From: Lewinella cohaerens DSM 23179
GTDB lineage: Bacteria > Bacteroidota > Bacteroidia > Chitinophagales > Saprospiraceae
Assembly: GCF_000379805.1 (NCBI RefSeq)
Contig: NZ_KB903534.1
Span: forward strand, 182,327 to 219,884
DNA: 37,558 nucleotides
Direction of reading: 5' to 3'
Shown piece by piece: positions 9,999 to 18,038 of this stretch. The position numbers were made by a program, and so were the translations under genes. The notes below the pieces were generated by a model. It saw nothing but the letters and a program-made list of their open reading frames with translations. It made no database searches and was not told the DNA's origin. Within the stretch, counting starts at the first letter, position 1. Each line of letters begins with the position of its first letter.

Positions 9999-10043
9999 AC
10001 ATTATTCCTTAAATGCAACATTGTTGCATTTAAGGAATAATGT
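9999..10043. promoter_or_regulatory. 45-bp perfect palindrome, probable operator
   Basis: Two 22-base arms (9999-10020 and 10022-10043) are exact reverse complements around a single central T. The innermost 15 bases are TGCAACATTGTTGCA. The right arm contains the -33 TTG of the promoter that reads into the thioredoxin-reductase-like gene, so a bound dimer would block RNA polymerase. No T-run follows on either strand, which argues against a plain terminator. The symmetry suits a Fur-family (Zur-, Mur- or PerR-like) or other dimeric repressor. No regulator gene lies nearby, so it must act in trans. Confidence 0.7.
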
Positions 10044-10053
10044 ATTACCTTTG
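10024..10053 (+). promoter_or_regulatory. Bacteroidota-type promoter (TTG-N19-TACCTTTG)
   Basis: A TTG at 10024-10026, 19 bases, then TACCTTTG at 10046-10053, an exact match to the TAnnTTTG -7 box used by the primary sigma factor of Bacteroidota. Transcription would start near 10060 and leave a leader of about 80 bases before the ATG at 10139. The -33 box lies inside the right arm of the 45-bp palindrome. Confidence 0.7.
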
Positions 10054-10138
10054 TGATGGTTCACAAGCAGGCAAGGACGACTGATAAGGTCAGTAATACA
10101 TTCGCTTGCGTAATAAAATCACCATCAACGCTTGATTC

Positions 10139-11047
10139 ATGAAGGATTCACAATCATTTGACGTAATAATTATAGGAGGAAGTTATGCTGGCCTATCGGC
10201 GAGCCTTGCTTTAGGAAGGTCTTTACGCAAGGTATTGGTCATAGATAGTGGGAAGCCATGTAATCAACAGACTCCTCATTCCCATAATTTTCTTACCCAA
10301 GACGGAAGAACACCGAAAGAAATTTCAAGTCTGGCAAAACAGCAAGTTGAGGAATATGATACGGTGAAACTTCACAGTGGATTTGCAAAAACAGGGACGA
10401 AAACGAGTAAAGGGTTTGAAATTACTACCCAGTCAGGCGACACTTTTATGGGTACGAAAGTTCTATTTGCAACGGGCGTAAAGGACATTATGCCTGACAT
10501 TAAGGGGTTTTCATCGTGTTGGGGCATTTCTATTCTCCATTGCCCCTACTGTCATGGCTATGAAGTAAAAAACGAGAAAACTGGAGTTTTAGGAAATGGG
10601 GATTATGGATATGAGTTTTCGAAGATGATAGCACATTGGACAGATGACTTGACACTATTTACCAATGGCAAGTCGACTTTAACACAGGAGCAAACAGCGA
10701 AATTAGATCAGCATAAAGTTAGGATAATAGAAAAAGAACTCCTTGAGTTTAATCATGATGAAGGCATGGTGCAAAGCATAATTTTCAAGGGTGGAACAAA
10801 AGAATCGATAAGAGCGGTCTATGCGAAAGCTCCATTTGTTCAGCATTGTGATATTCCTGAAAAGCTAGGTTGCGAATTGACGGAGCAGGGGTACATCGAG
10901 ATAGATATGTTTCAAAGAACAACCATTCCTGGGGTGTATGCATGTGGCGACAATACGACCTTATTCCGGTCTGTTTCAAATGCAGTAGCAGCGGGTTCAA
11001 TGTCGGGCGCGGTGATGAATAAGGACTTGATTGATGAAAGTTTTTAG
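10139..11047 (+). CDS. Thioredoxin-reductase-like FAD/NAD(P) disulfide oxidoreductase (GliT-like motif)
   Basis: 302 residues, about the size of class II thioredoxin reductases. N-terminal FAD motif DVIIIGGSYAGLSAS (residues 8-22), redox pair CPYC at 135-138 in the context HCPYCHGYE, second nucleotide motif GVLGNGDYGYE from about 149, and C-terminal FAD motif GVYACGDN. Canonical TrxB has CATC; C-x-x-C-HGYE is typical of the branch containing GliT-type dithiol oxidases and uncharacterised bacterial relatives, so reduction of thioredoxin itself is not certain. It stands alone behind a strong promoter with a palindromic operator. Sampled stretches have about 33-40% G+C, lower than samples of the neighbouring permeases (low to mid 40s), so recent acquisition is possible. 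Probably cytosolic, acting in thiol redox or stress defence. Confidence 0.85.
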   Translation: MKDSQSFDVIIIGGSYAGLSASLALGRSLRKVLVIDSGKPCNQQTPHSHNFLTQDGRTPKEISSLAKQQVEEYDTVKLHSGFAKTGTKTSKGFEITTQSGDTFMGTKVLFATGVKDIMPDIKGFSSCWGISILHCPYCHGYEVKNEKTGVLGNGDYGYEFSKMIAHWTDDLTLFTNGKSTLTQEQTAKLDQHKVRIIEKELLEFNHDEGMVQSIIFKGGTKESIRAVYAKAPFVQHCDIPEKLGCELTEQGYIEIDMFQRTTIPGVYACGDNTTLFRSVSNAVAAGSMSGAVMNKDLIDESF

Positions 11048-11179
11048 GAAAAGACAAGCTGTTACAGTCTGCCAACCCACGATCTCTCGCTTTTTTACAA
11101 ATAATCAACCTCAGCTAACGACTACGCGCTTACCAGCTACGCTTACGCATTGTCTTAATTAATAAGGAGTAAGAGCGCT

Positions 11180-11187
11180 TAGTTTTG
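11180..11187 (+). promoter_or_regulatory. Possible -7 box for the SPFH gene
   Basis: TAGTTTTG matches TAnnTTTG and lies 31 bases before the ATG at 11219. The nearest upstream TTG (11150-11152) is 27 bases away, longer than the usual 17-23, so the -33 box is uncertain. Confidence 0.4.
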
Positions 11188-11218
11188 GGTTATTCTTCAC
11201 ACAGAAAACCTCATTACT

Positions 11219-12163
11219 ATGCGCCTATTAGGATTTGTTTTAATCGGATTAATTATCGCTCTGCTCTGTTGTAGCTGTGGCCAAAAAGCGGCGGCTTTAC
11301 GTACCGAACAGATTAGTGAAATCAGTTTCTCGGATGTACGCCTCGGGGATGGTGTCCCGTTGGATATCTCCATTGCTGTTTATTGGCAAGGCGAGGATAC
11401 TGAAGTTGGCCCTGCTCGGCCAGATACAATACTAGGCCGACTGTTGTATGCTCGCGGCATGGAAACCATCCGTGACATTACCAATCAGTTTGCACCAGTT
11501 GATTCTGTTTTTAGTACCCGCAGGGATGATTTTATCGCTACCGTTAAAGAAGAGTTGCTACTGCGTTTGCCAGAACCAGATTTAACGGTACGGGATGTAA
11601 TTGTACTAGATGTAAAATTTCCGCAAGCTTTTACTCAGGCACTCGAAGACATCGGGCTACAGGATTTGCGGGAGGAACAAATCAAAAAACAAAACCAGTT
11701 GGCCTTGGCCCAGGCAGCTGCCAATGAGAAAAAAGCAGTTGCTGATGGCGAAGTCGCGATAGCGCTTGCAGAGGCGGAAGGCCGTTTGCAAGCCATCCAG
11801 GCCCGCACTGAAAGTAACCGCCGCAAGAGTGAGATGGCTAAAGCAGAGACCGCCGCCGCCGTCGCCCGTACGCAAGCCGGAGCTGAAGCTGACCGTTTAC
11901 GCCAGCTCAAAGTAGTAGAAGTAGAAAAGCAGCGTGAAATAGAAATGATAGCGGTAGAAAAGCAGCGTGCAATGGATAAAGTCGGTTTCGAGCAGCAGCT
12001 GGAACTCGCTCGTCTTTGTCAGGAAAACCCTACTTATGCGTCCTTTTTGGTAAACCGGGAATTAGCTGGTAATGTAGAAATTGCCGTCTTGCCCACAGGT
12101 ACTGATATGAATGTCTTCGGTGGGTTGTTACAATCCAAACTACCAGGGAAAAGCAATAATTAG
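11219..12163 (+). CDS. SPFH/band 7 (prohibitin-like) domain lipoprotein
   Basis: 314 residues. The N-terminus has a 16-residue hydrophobic stretch followed by CCSCGQK, a plausible relaxed lipobox with Cys20 as lipid anchor, where most SPFH proteins have a transmembrane helix or hairpin. Residues about 30-150 match an SPFH/band 7 domain (DVRLGDGVPLDISIAVYW ... LTVRDVIVLDVKFP). Residues about 150-265 form a long Ala/Glu/Lys/Arg-rich coiled coil, as in prohibitins and flotillins, which oligomerise into membrane rings or scaffolds. If the lipobox is used the scaffold faces the periplasm, an uncommon setting. The gene appears monocistronic and has no adjacent NfeD-like or FtsH partner. Confidence 0.8.
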   Translation: MRLLGFVLIGLIIALLCCSCGQKAAALRTEQISEISFSDVRLGDGVPLDISIAVYWQGEDTEVGPARPDTILGRLLYARGMETIRDITNQFAPVDSVFSTRRDDFIATVKEELLLRLPEPDLTVRDVIVLDVKFPQAFTQALEDIGLQDLREEQIKKQNQLALAQAAANEKKAVADGEVAIALAEAEGRLQAIQARTESNRRKSEMAKAETAAAVARTQAGAEADRLRQLKVVEVEKQREIEMIAVEKQRAMDKVGFEQQLELARLCQENPTYASFLVNRELAGNVEIAVLPTGTDMNVFGGLLQSKLPGKSNN

Positions 12164-12235
12164 GAATAGCTCAACTTATTTTTCTCACAATGCTTAGTAA
12201 AAAAACGCGCTCTCTAAATTCATTAGTCTTTTACA

Positions 12236-12243
12236 TATATTTG
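12236..12243 (+). promoter_or_regulatory. Possible -7 box for the sensor kinase gene
   Basis: TATATTTG is an exact TAnnTTTG match, 126 bases upstream of the ATG at 12370. No TTG sits at the usual distance upstream, so the call rests on one box. Confidence 0.35.
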
Positions 12244-12369
12244 CAATTGCTAGTATTTTGATGGAAATCAGGTATTCTTACCTTTATACCATCACTTATC
12301 TCTAATTCCCATACGCTGGAGTGCCTAAATAGTTATCTTGTTGTCTGTTGTATTGTGTGGAAGATAATT

Positions 12370-14226
12370 ATGAGGAATATTTTTAAACTGTGGATGCTAT
12401 TTTTCTTTTTGCAGCTTCAATTTAGCGTAGCTGCACAGTCTAAGCCTATGCCAAAGGTGTTAGATTCTATACTTGTAGAACGCTATAATGAGGAAGCCTG
12501 GAAGTTTAAGAACACAGCCATTGATACAGCACGTCAGCGAGCTTTAATGGCGATAGAACTGGCAGAACAAATTGAATTTCCCAAAGGAGTTGCAGACGGG
12601 CTGCATATTTTGGGGATGGTTCAGTGGTCTCGAGGAGATCGCGCTGGTGCTTTGGATTATTATCTTCAGGCTTTATTCATCAGGAGGGCTATTACTGATT
12701 CACTAGGTTTAGGCCGCTCATTCAATAATATTGGCAACGTCTATTTTGCACAGGAAAATTATGATTCCGCCCAGGTTTATTATTTGCAAGGAAGGGATAT
12801 TCGTCGTAAACTATTAGATATCCAGGGCTTGGTTTATTCACTGAGTAACCTTGGTGATGTAGCCTTGGAAATGGATGATGTTTCGAAGGCGAAACAGTAT
12901 TACAATCAAAGTGAAAAGCTTGCTCGTAGAGAAAATGTTGTTACAGCTATAGCTCATGTCAAGGGCCGTTTAGGTAAGCTGTCTTTACAGTTAGGAGATC
13001 AGGCTACTGCCCAAAAACACTGGGAAGAAGCTTTGTCTTTTGCAGAACAATCAACAGATCGTAGATTGATAGCCAGCTGTTTACAGGAGGTCGTTCGATT
13101 AATGATGCTCAATCAGGAAGAAGTACTTCCTTTACAGGAGGATTATGCTCGTCGGAGTTTGGACCTAGCTGCTGCTGCCGGCGCACTGGATTTACAGACG
13201 GAGGCAGCAATGTTATTAGCGCAACTGTCGGCCTTGAAGGGGGATTTTAAGCAAGTTTATTATTACCAGGCTCATTATCGGCAATTAGCAGAGGCACTGG
13301 TGGAGAAAAGTAAGAATGATGCCATCACGGCTATCCAGGAACGTTACACTTTTGAGCGACAAGCTGAAGAAGAATTGGCTGCGGAGAAAAAGCTGGGGCA
13401 GCAATTGTCAGAAAGAAACAATCGATTATTATTTGGGTTGCTGCTCAGTGGAATACTTCTAGCATTGGTGCTAGCTGGGAGTTTTTTTCGTGCTTATCGC
13501 AAACAGTTTGCATTTTCTAACACCTTGGAAGTAAAAAACAAAGAACTGGCAGCCCGTTATGCTGATTTGCGGGAATTTGCCAAAATTGCCTCTCACGATT
13601 TAAAGGAACCGGTAAGGAATATTGGCGCTTTTGCTAATTTGCTACAACGTAAGCAAGGCGATGTACTGAATAAGGAAGGGCAGGAATATTTGGCGTTTAT
13701 TCTGGGTGGTGCCCGGAAGATGAATGACTTACTAGGTGATTTGCAGCTCTTTACAGACTTGGCCAACCGAGTCAAGTCTACGACTCAATCTATTGATTTA
13801 AAGCCTCTCTTGGAAAAGGTTTTTAAAAAACAGGCAGAAGAGCAGGGAAAGCCCGACGCTAAATTGGTGATGGAGCAATTACAAACAATTAAAGGTCATC
13901 CCGAATTGCTGAGCATTTTGTTTGAGCAACTTTTTCAGAATGCTTTGAAATTCGATCAGGCCGAAGCTCCACAGGTGGAAGTCTCCTATCAGTTAAGAGG
14001 AAAAAACCATCAATTACAAATCAAGGACCACGGGGTTGGTATTGAAAAAGAATACCAGAAACAAATATTTGACATCTTCCAGCGCCTTGATAAGCAGCAT
14101 TTTGATGGAACAGGCATCGGGTTGGCCATTTGCCGCAGAATAGTAGAGCTACACCAAGGGAAAATATGGTTGGAGAGCACGCCAGGGCAGGGAAGCACCT
14201 TTTTTGTAGAATTGCCGGCGTGGTAG
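12370..14226 (+). CDS. TPR-domain sensor histidine kinase
   Basis: 618 residues from the ATG at 12370 (an in-frame GTG at 12355 adds 5 residues before the signal peptide). Signal peptide MRNIFKLWMLFFFLQLQFSVAAQ; tetratricopeptide repeats across about 40-310 (for example RSFNNIGNVYFAQENYDSAQ); a coiled coil; a membrane helix near 353-373; then a HisKA domain with phospho-acceptor His409 in FAKIASHDLKEP; then a HATPase domain with N-box LFQNALKF (Asn524), DHGVGI (553-558) and GTGIGLAI (580-587). All ATP-binding boxes look intact, so it should be active. The TPR sensor faces the periplasm, a common Bacteroidota design. No response regulator is adjacent, so it is an orphan kinase; the signal is unknown. 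Confidence 0.93.
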   Translation: MRNIFKLWMLFFFLQLQFSVAAQSKPMPKVLDSILVERYNEEAWKFKNTAIDTARQRALMAIELAEQIEFPKGVADGLHILGMVQWSRGDRAGALDYYLQALFIRRAITDSLGLGRSFNNIGNVYFAQENYDSAQVYYLQGRDIRRKLLDIQGLVYSLSNLGDVALEMDDVSKAKQYYNQSEKLARRENVVTAIAHVKGRLGKLSLQLGDQATAQKHWEEALSFAEQSTDRRLIASCLQEVVRLMMLNQEEVLPLQEDYARRSLDLAAAAGALDLQTEAAMLLAQLSALKGDFKQVYYYQAHYRQLAEALVEKSKNDAITAIQERYTFERQAEEELAAEKKLGQQLSERNNRLLFGLLLSGILLALVLAGSFFRAYRKQFAFSNTLEVKNKELAARYADLREFAKIASHDLKEPVRNIGAFANLLQRKQGDVLNKEGQEYLAFILGGARKMNDLLGDLQLFTDLANRVKSTTQSIDLKPLLEKVFKKQAEEQGKPDAKLVMEQLQTIKGHPELLSILFEQLFQNALKFDQAEAPQVEVSYQLRGKNHQLQIKDHGVGIEKEYQKQIFDIFQRLDKQHFDGTGIGLAICRRIVELHQGKIWLESTPGQGSTFFVELPAW

Positions 14227-14329
14227 GGTAGGTCTTTGAGCAATCATTTTTTGTACACTACTTTACACAAGGAAAATAGAAAAATTCTTGTGTGCCCATG
14301 AATTTGTAATTTGGTAGAAACAGTATACC

Positions 14330-15319
14330 ATGAAGAATTTAGCACTCTCTTTCTTTGTCTTTTTGAGTAGCCTCGCTTTTGGGCAAGAAATTCCCTACTC
14401 TTTTTCTTACTCCTCTGGTGATTTTGAATACCTGGTCAATCCGATTGATCTTAACGGAGACGAAATTTGGTCCGACAATTTTTATCGGCTATTAGATTTA
14501 GGCTTCGAAATTGAAGTTGCAGGTACATCGTTTGATCGAATTGAGGTCAGGTCAGGTGGTGTCGATTTTTACGAAGTGGGTTCAAGTAGGTCTAGGCGTC
14601 TCTTTTCTTTTTACCGACTTTTAGAAGATCGAGGAGAAGCGGTGTCCGAATCTCCTGTTACTTATCAAATAGAAAACTCACCAACAGATGCAGGGGGTGT
14701 TTTTAAGATAGAATGGAGAAATGCTGGCGTTGTAGCTGGACCTAATTCTACGAGTATACCAGAAGATTTTCTGAATCTCCAAGTTTGGTTACATGAGAAT
14801 AGTAATATCATCAGTATCCATTTTGGTACTAGCGAAATCAGCTCAGAATCTCAAGTGTATTCGTTGGTCAATTCGTCCGTATTGGGGATTAAATTACTCA
14901 TTGATGACACCTTTATCGGCCCTGTTGGTGATGGTACAATGCCAGGTTCGGTCGTTGACTTTTGTGAACCCGGAGTATGTTACCAAAACATAAGCAGCCA
15001 CCCTGAAGAGGGGACGATCTATTGGTTTACACCAACACCAATTATGGTAAGCACGGTTGATGTAGAAGCCTTAGTAAATGTGAGTGTTTACCCAAATCCG
15101 ACGACAGACGAATTTAGTGTTTCTATTGCACCAGAACAGTTGTCAGGAATAACAATGTTGCGTCTTGTGAACCTTGTGGGTGAAACGATTTGGGAAGCTA
15201 CAAATTCTGCGCTTTCTTCCTCAATGACGGTGGATGTTAAAGGGTTTCCTGCTGGAATTTACACCCTGATTATTGACCATACCGAGGGTGTCGTAGCTAA
15301 AAAGGTGGTCAAAAAATAA
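14330..15319 (+). CDS. Secreted protein with type IX secretion sorting domain
   Basis: 329 residues. Signal peptide MKNLALSFFVFLSSLAFGQ. The middle (about 20-240) is beta-rich and not recognised; it has a pair of cysteines in DFCEPGVCYQ near 210. Residues about 250-329 are a clear type A Por/T9SS sorting domain, with VSVYPNPTTDEFSVSI at its start, LVNLVGETIW in the middle, and GFPAGIYTLII and VAKKVVKK at the end. The product should cross the outer membrane by the type IX system and be cleaved and attached to the surface or released. It is followed by a strong hairpin shared with the convergent peptidase gene. Confidence 0.85.
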   Translation: MKNLALSFFVFLSSLAFGQEIPYSFSYSSGDFEYLVNPIDLNGDEIWSDNFYRLLDLGFEIEVAGTSFDRIEVRSGGVDFYEVGSSRSRRLFSFYRLLEDRGEAVSESPVTYQIENSPTDAGGVFKIEWRNAGVVAGPNSTSIPEDFLNLQVWLHENSNIISIHFGTSEISSESQVYSLVNSSVLGIKLLIDDTFIGPVGDGTMPGSVVDFCEPGVCYQNISSHPEEGTIYWFTPTPIMVSTVDVEALVNVSVYPNPTTDEFSVSIAPEQLSGITMLRLVNLVGETIWEATNSALSSSMTVDVKGFPAGIYTLIIDHTEGVVAKKVVKK

Positions 15320-15321
15320 AA

Positions 15322-15354
15322 ACCCCAGACTTTGCAATAGGCAAAGTCTGGGGT
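15322..15354 (-). terminator. Intrinsic terminator for the minus-strand M49 gene
   Basis: Perfect 14-bp stem (accccagactttgc at 15322-15335 pairs with 15341-15354) and loop aatag. On the minus strand the stem is followed by a run of T (plus-strand aaaaaataaaa at 15311-15321), the form of a Rho-independent terminator. It lies between two convergent genes and may also slow transcription of the plus-strand T9SS gene. Confidence 0.85.
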
Positions 15355-15379
15355 CAGGATGGCTGTTAGTAAATACAGC

Positions 15380-17404
15380 TTACTTAAGGTGAGAATACTT
15401 GCCGGCATATTCGAGCATCTGCTCCGTGAAGTCATCCGGGTATTCCACTTTGATATCCGTAATATTACCTTGGGCATCTTGCACGGCTACCAATCGAGGA
15501 TTAATAAAACCACCGTAAGGCGGGATGTTTAGCGATTCACTCCGCTTCAAAACTTCCTGGTGGATGGCTTGGTCTACTTGTACACCGTAGCCTTCAATAA
15601 GGGTTTTTCCGGCTTCATAATCGCCTTGGCTCTTGATACGCTGTACTTCTTGTAGCAATTCTCCGAAAAGAGTCCGCAGCGTACCATAATCTTTGATATC
15701 AATGTAGGTTTTGCCATCGCGTACGGGCATCTCTACAGCACCGCTGGCCAAGGCTCTTTCCATTACCCAGCTAGCTACCATCTGGCGATTGCGCATGTGA
15801 GCTTGCTGGATGTTTTGCCCCGGTTCTATACGGCGCAATTGTAGCATCAGGCCATTGCGGAGATAATTGTCGTAAGCTGCTTTGCCCACCTCATCGGTCT
15901 CAATCAAGCCGAGTTCCTGAAGCTTAGCATCTGTGATGTAATAGAGGGCAAAAAGATCGGCGCGCGCTTCTTCTAGTGGCGAAGCGTAGTTTTTTAGGGT
16001 TTCCCCTGGTGTAGCGACCCCTTCTTCTAGCTGACCAGAAGCATGACCTAATACTTCGTGCAGGGCAGTGATCATCTTGCCGGCGATTTGACCATGTGCT
16101 GTTGCACGTGCTTTTTCTTCTTCGTCATTGGCAAATTCGGTGAGTAAGCCGGGGCCATTAGCCTCGCTATACGCATGACTGATGTTACCCAAACTAACAG
16201 ACTTGGAGCCATATTCTGCTCTGATCCAGTTCGCATTGGGCAAGTTTACACCAATGGGCGTTGAAGGGCTGGCGTCACCCGCTTCACCGGCTACAGTCAC
16301 TACTTTGTAGCTGATTCCCGTAACGGTAGGCTTGCGATGCTGGGGCAGCACTGGGCTGTTGTCTTCAAACCACTGTGCGTTTTCAGCAACTTTTGCCATG
16401 CGAGAAGAGGCATCAAAGTCATCAATCTGTACGATGGTCTCGTAGCTACCTTTGAGCCCCATAGGGTCGAGGTAGACTTCAATAAAAGAATTGATGTAAT
16501 CAATATCTCCTTTGGTTGCTTTTACCCAAGCGATGTTGTACTCGTCCCAGGTCACTAGGTCGCCGGTACGGTAGTATTCGATGAGCTTGCGCAAAGCATC
16601 AGCCTGTGGTTCGTTTTCGGCAACGCTTACTGCTTTTTCAAGCCATTTGATAATTTCCTGAATTGCAGAACTATAGAGTCCATCTGCGCTGTAAACCTGT
16701 TCGTAAAGCTTTCCGTCTTCATTGCGGGCAACCCTACTATTGAGGCCTATACTGACTCTGGGGTCTTCCAGGTCAGCCTTCAAGTCGGCGTAAAAAGCCT
16801 CTACTTCTGCTTGGGTGATATCAGGCCCGTAAAAGTTAACGGCTGAAGCCAAAACCAGATCGTCCCCTTCTTGGGCTACTTTTTTGTTGTCCTTGGTAGG
16901 ATCAAAAATGGCGGCTAATTCTTCTTCGGTGAGGCTGGCACCAACGTCACTCAATAACTCAGCCAAGTACTCCTGTGAGAAGCCGGGCTTGAATTTGTCG
17001 TTGGAGTAATGGTGGTGGATACCGCTGGCAAACCACATTTCCTTGGCGTAAAGTTCAAATGCTTCCCAGTCAGGATTGTTTCGCTGACCAGAATAATTGG
17101 CCATGACGGCGTCAACAGCGTGGCGGATCGCAAGATTGTGGCGATAGTTCTGGTCGTAGATAATGTCACGACCTGCAAGGCCAGCTTCGGTTAAGTAGTA
17201 GACCAATTTTTTCTGATCGAGGCTTAACTGATCAAAACCTGGTACCTGATACCGGACGATGCTTTTGTCGGCGAAGCTTTCAGGGCTCCAAACAAATTCG
17301 TCGTCCGCTGGAACGGTTAGTTCCTCAACTGTCTCAGTGGGTTCCTGAGCCGGTTGGCAAGCGAATAGTGCGAATAGTGGCAATAGCCAGAAATATTTTT
17401 TCAT
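15380..17404 (-). CDS. Dipeptidyl-peptidase III-like (M49) zinc peptidase lipoprotein
   Basis: 674 residues. N-terminus MKKYFWLLPLFALFACQPAQ carries a lipobox (LFAC, Cys16), so it is probably a periplasm- or outer-membrane-anchored lipoprotein. The M49 zinc motif HExxGH is present as HEVLGH at 449-454, and the second zinc-ligand motif (EExRAD) as EEARAD at 478-483. Both are intact, so it should be an active metallopeptidase removing dipeptides from N-termini of oligopeptides. The length fits bacterial M49 members. It is the last of four minus-strand genes and ends in its own terminator. Classical eukaryotic DPP III is cytosolic, whereas this one is exported, which suits a role in extracytoplasmic peptide use. 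Confidence 0.92.
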   Translation of the reverse strand: MKKYFWLLPLFALFACQPAQEPTETVEELTVPADDEFVWSPESFADKSIVRYQVPGFDQLSLDQKKLVYYLTEAGLAGRDIIYDQNYRHNLAIRHAVDAVMANYSGQRNNPDWEAFELYAKEMWFASGIHHHYSNDKFKPGFSQEYLAELLSDVGASLTEEELAAIFDPTKDNKKVAQEGDDLVLASAVNFYGPDITQAEVEAFYADLKADLEDPRVSIGLNSRVARNEDGKLYEQVYSADGLYSSAIQEIIKWLEKAVSVAENEPQADALRKLIEYYRTGDLVTWDEYNIAWVKATKGDIDYINSFIEVYLDPMGLKGSYETIVQIDDFDASSRMAKVAENAQWFEDNSPVLPQHRKPTVTGISYKVVTVAGEAGDASPSTPIGVNLPNANWIRAEYGSKSVSLGNISHAYSEANGPGLLTEFANDEEEKARATAHGQIAGKMITALHEVLGHASGQLEEGVATPGETLKNYASPLEEARADLFALYYITDAKLQELGLIETDEVGKAAYDNYLRNGLMLQLRRIEPGQNIQQAHMRNRQMVASWVMERALASGAVEMPVRDGKTYIDIKDYGTLRTLFGELLQEVQRIKSQGDYEAGKTLIEGYGVQVDQAIHQEVLKRSESLNIPPYGGFINPRLVAVQDAQGNITDIKVEYPDDFTEQMLEYAGKYSHLK

Positions 17405-17480
17405 ACAAAAAGGGTTTAAATTATCTGTGCTAATGGGGGTGTTAGGAAATGATCTAGCTAATACTCCCTAATGATTTCGA

Positions 17481-17960
17481 TTATGTTGTTCCGGTTATCA
17501 AGGCCCAAAAGGTACCTAAAATCCACCCAATCAGGTAAATTGCGGATATAAATATTCCGATGACAAACAGGAGTACCATGATGACTACGAATGTTGCACT
17601 ACCTTGGTGTTCTCCTTCTTCATAGTGTTCTTTCAGCAGTTCAAGGTTCCTACGGTTGGCACGATAAGAAAGATCGAAAAGGTCTCCTATTATCGGAACT
17701 GTTCCGATGATCGCATCTAAGAAAATGTTCCATAGCATCTTAACGATCACCATCCCACTAGCTCCTTTTCGGGCCATCACGGTTACCAACATACCACTGA
17801 TGCCTAAGGAAACTACATCACCGATACCGGGGATTAGCCCAATTAGGAAATCAAACCCAAACCGAACTTCTGTTCCCGGAATACGGAACCGATTATCCAA
17901 TAACTGGGTCGTGGTATCCAACCATTTTAGTTCAGGCCTTTCCTGGTCTTTTTCTTCCAT
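17481..17960 (-). CDS. DUF4112 membrane protein
   Basis: 159 residues, matching the DUF4112 family by its repeated motif LIPGIGD (42-48) and VPIIGD (88-93), each followed by a hydrophobic or amphipathic stretch. A third hydrophobic segment lies near 120-155. After the second motif comes the typical basic stretch LSYRANRRNLELLKEH. Function is not known for this family. It lies 76 bases upstream of the M49 gene on the same strand and 78 bases downstream of the S41 gene, separated from the latter by a hairpin. Start taken at MEEKDQERPELKWLD. Confidence 0.88.
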   Translation of the reverse strand: MEEKDQERPELKWLDTTTQLLDNRFRIPGTEVRFGFDFLIGLIPGIGDVVSLGISGMLVTVMARKGASGMVIVKMLWNIFLDAIIGTVPIIGDLFDLSYRANRRNLELLKEHYEEGEHQGSATFVVIMVLLFVIGIFISAIYLIGWILGTFWALITGTT

Positions 17961-17992
17961 TGTTGTCTGGTTAATCAGGGGCTTGATATTCT

Positions 17993-18028
17993 ATGTTCAG
18001 GGTAGATTCATGAACCTGCCCTGAACAT
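17993..18028. repeat. Intergenic hairpin between S41 and DUF4112 genes
   Basis: Ten-base arms atgttcaggg (17993-18002) and ccctgaacat (18019-18028) are exact inverted repeats around a 16-base loop, and two more pairs are possible inside. It lies 11 bases after the stop codon of the S41 gene (minus strand). No T-run follows it, so it may be a transcript-stabilising stem or a weak terminator. Confidence 0.6.
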
Positions 18029-18038
18029 GGAACCGATT

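Noticed and set aside
9999-10043. Palindrome as the terminator of the permease operon
   Set aside because: No T-run follows on the plus strand, and the right arm holds the -33 box of a consensus promoter; an operator fits better, though a double role is possible.
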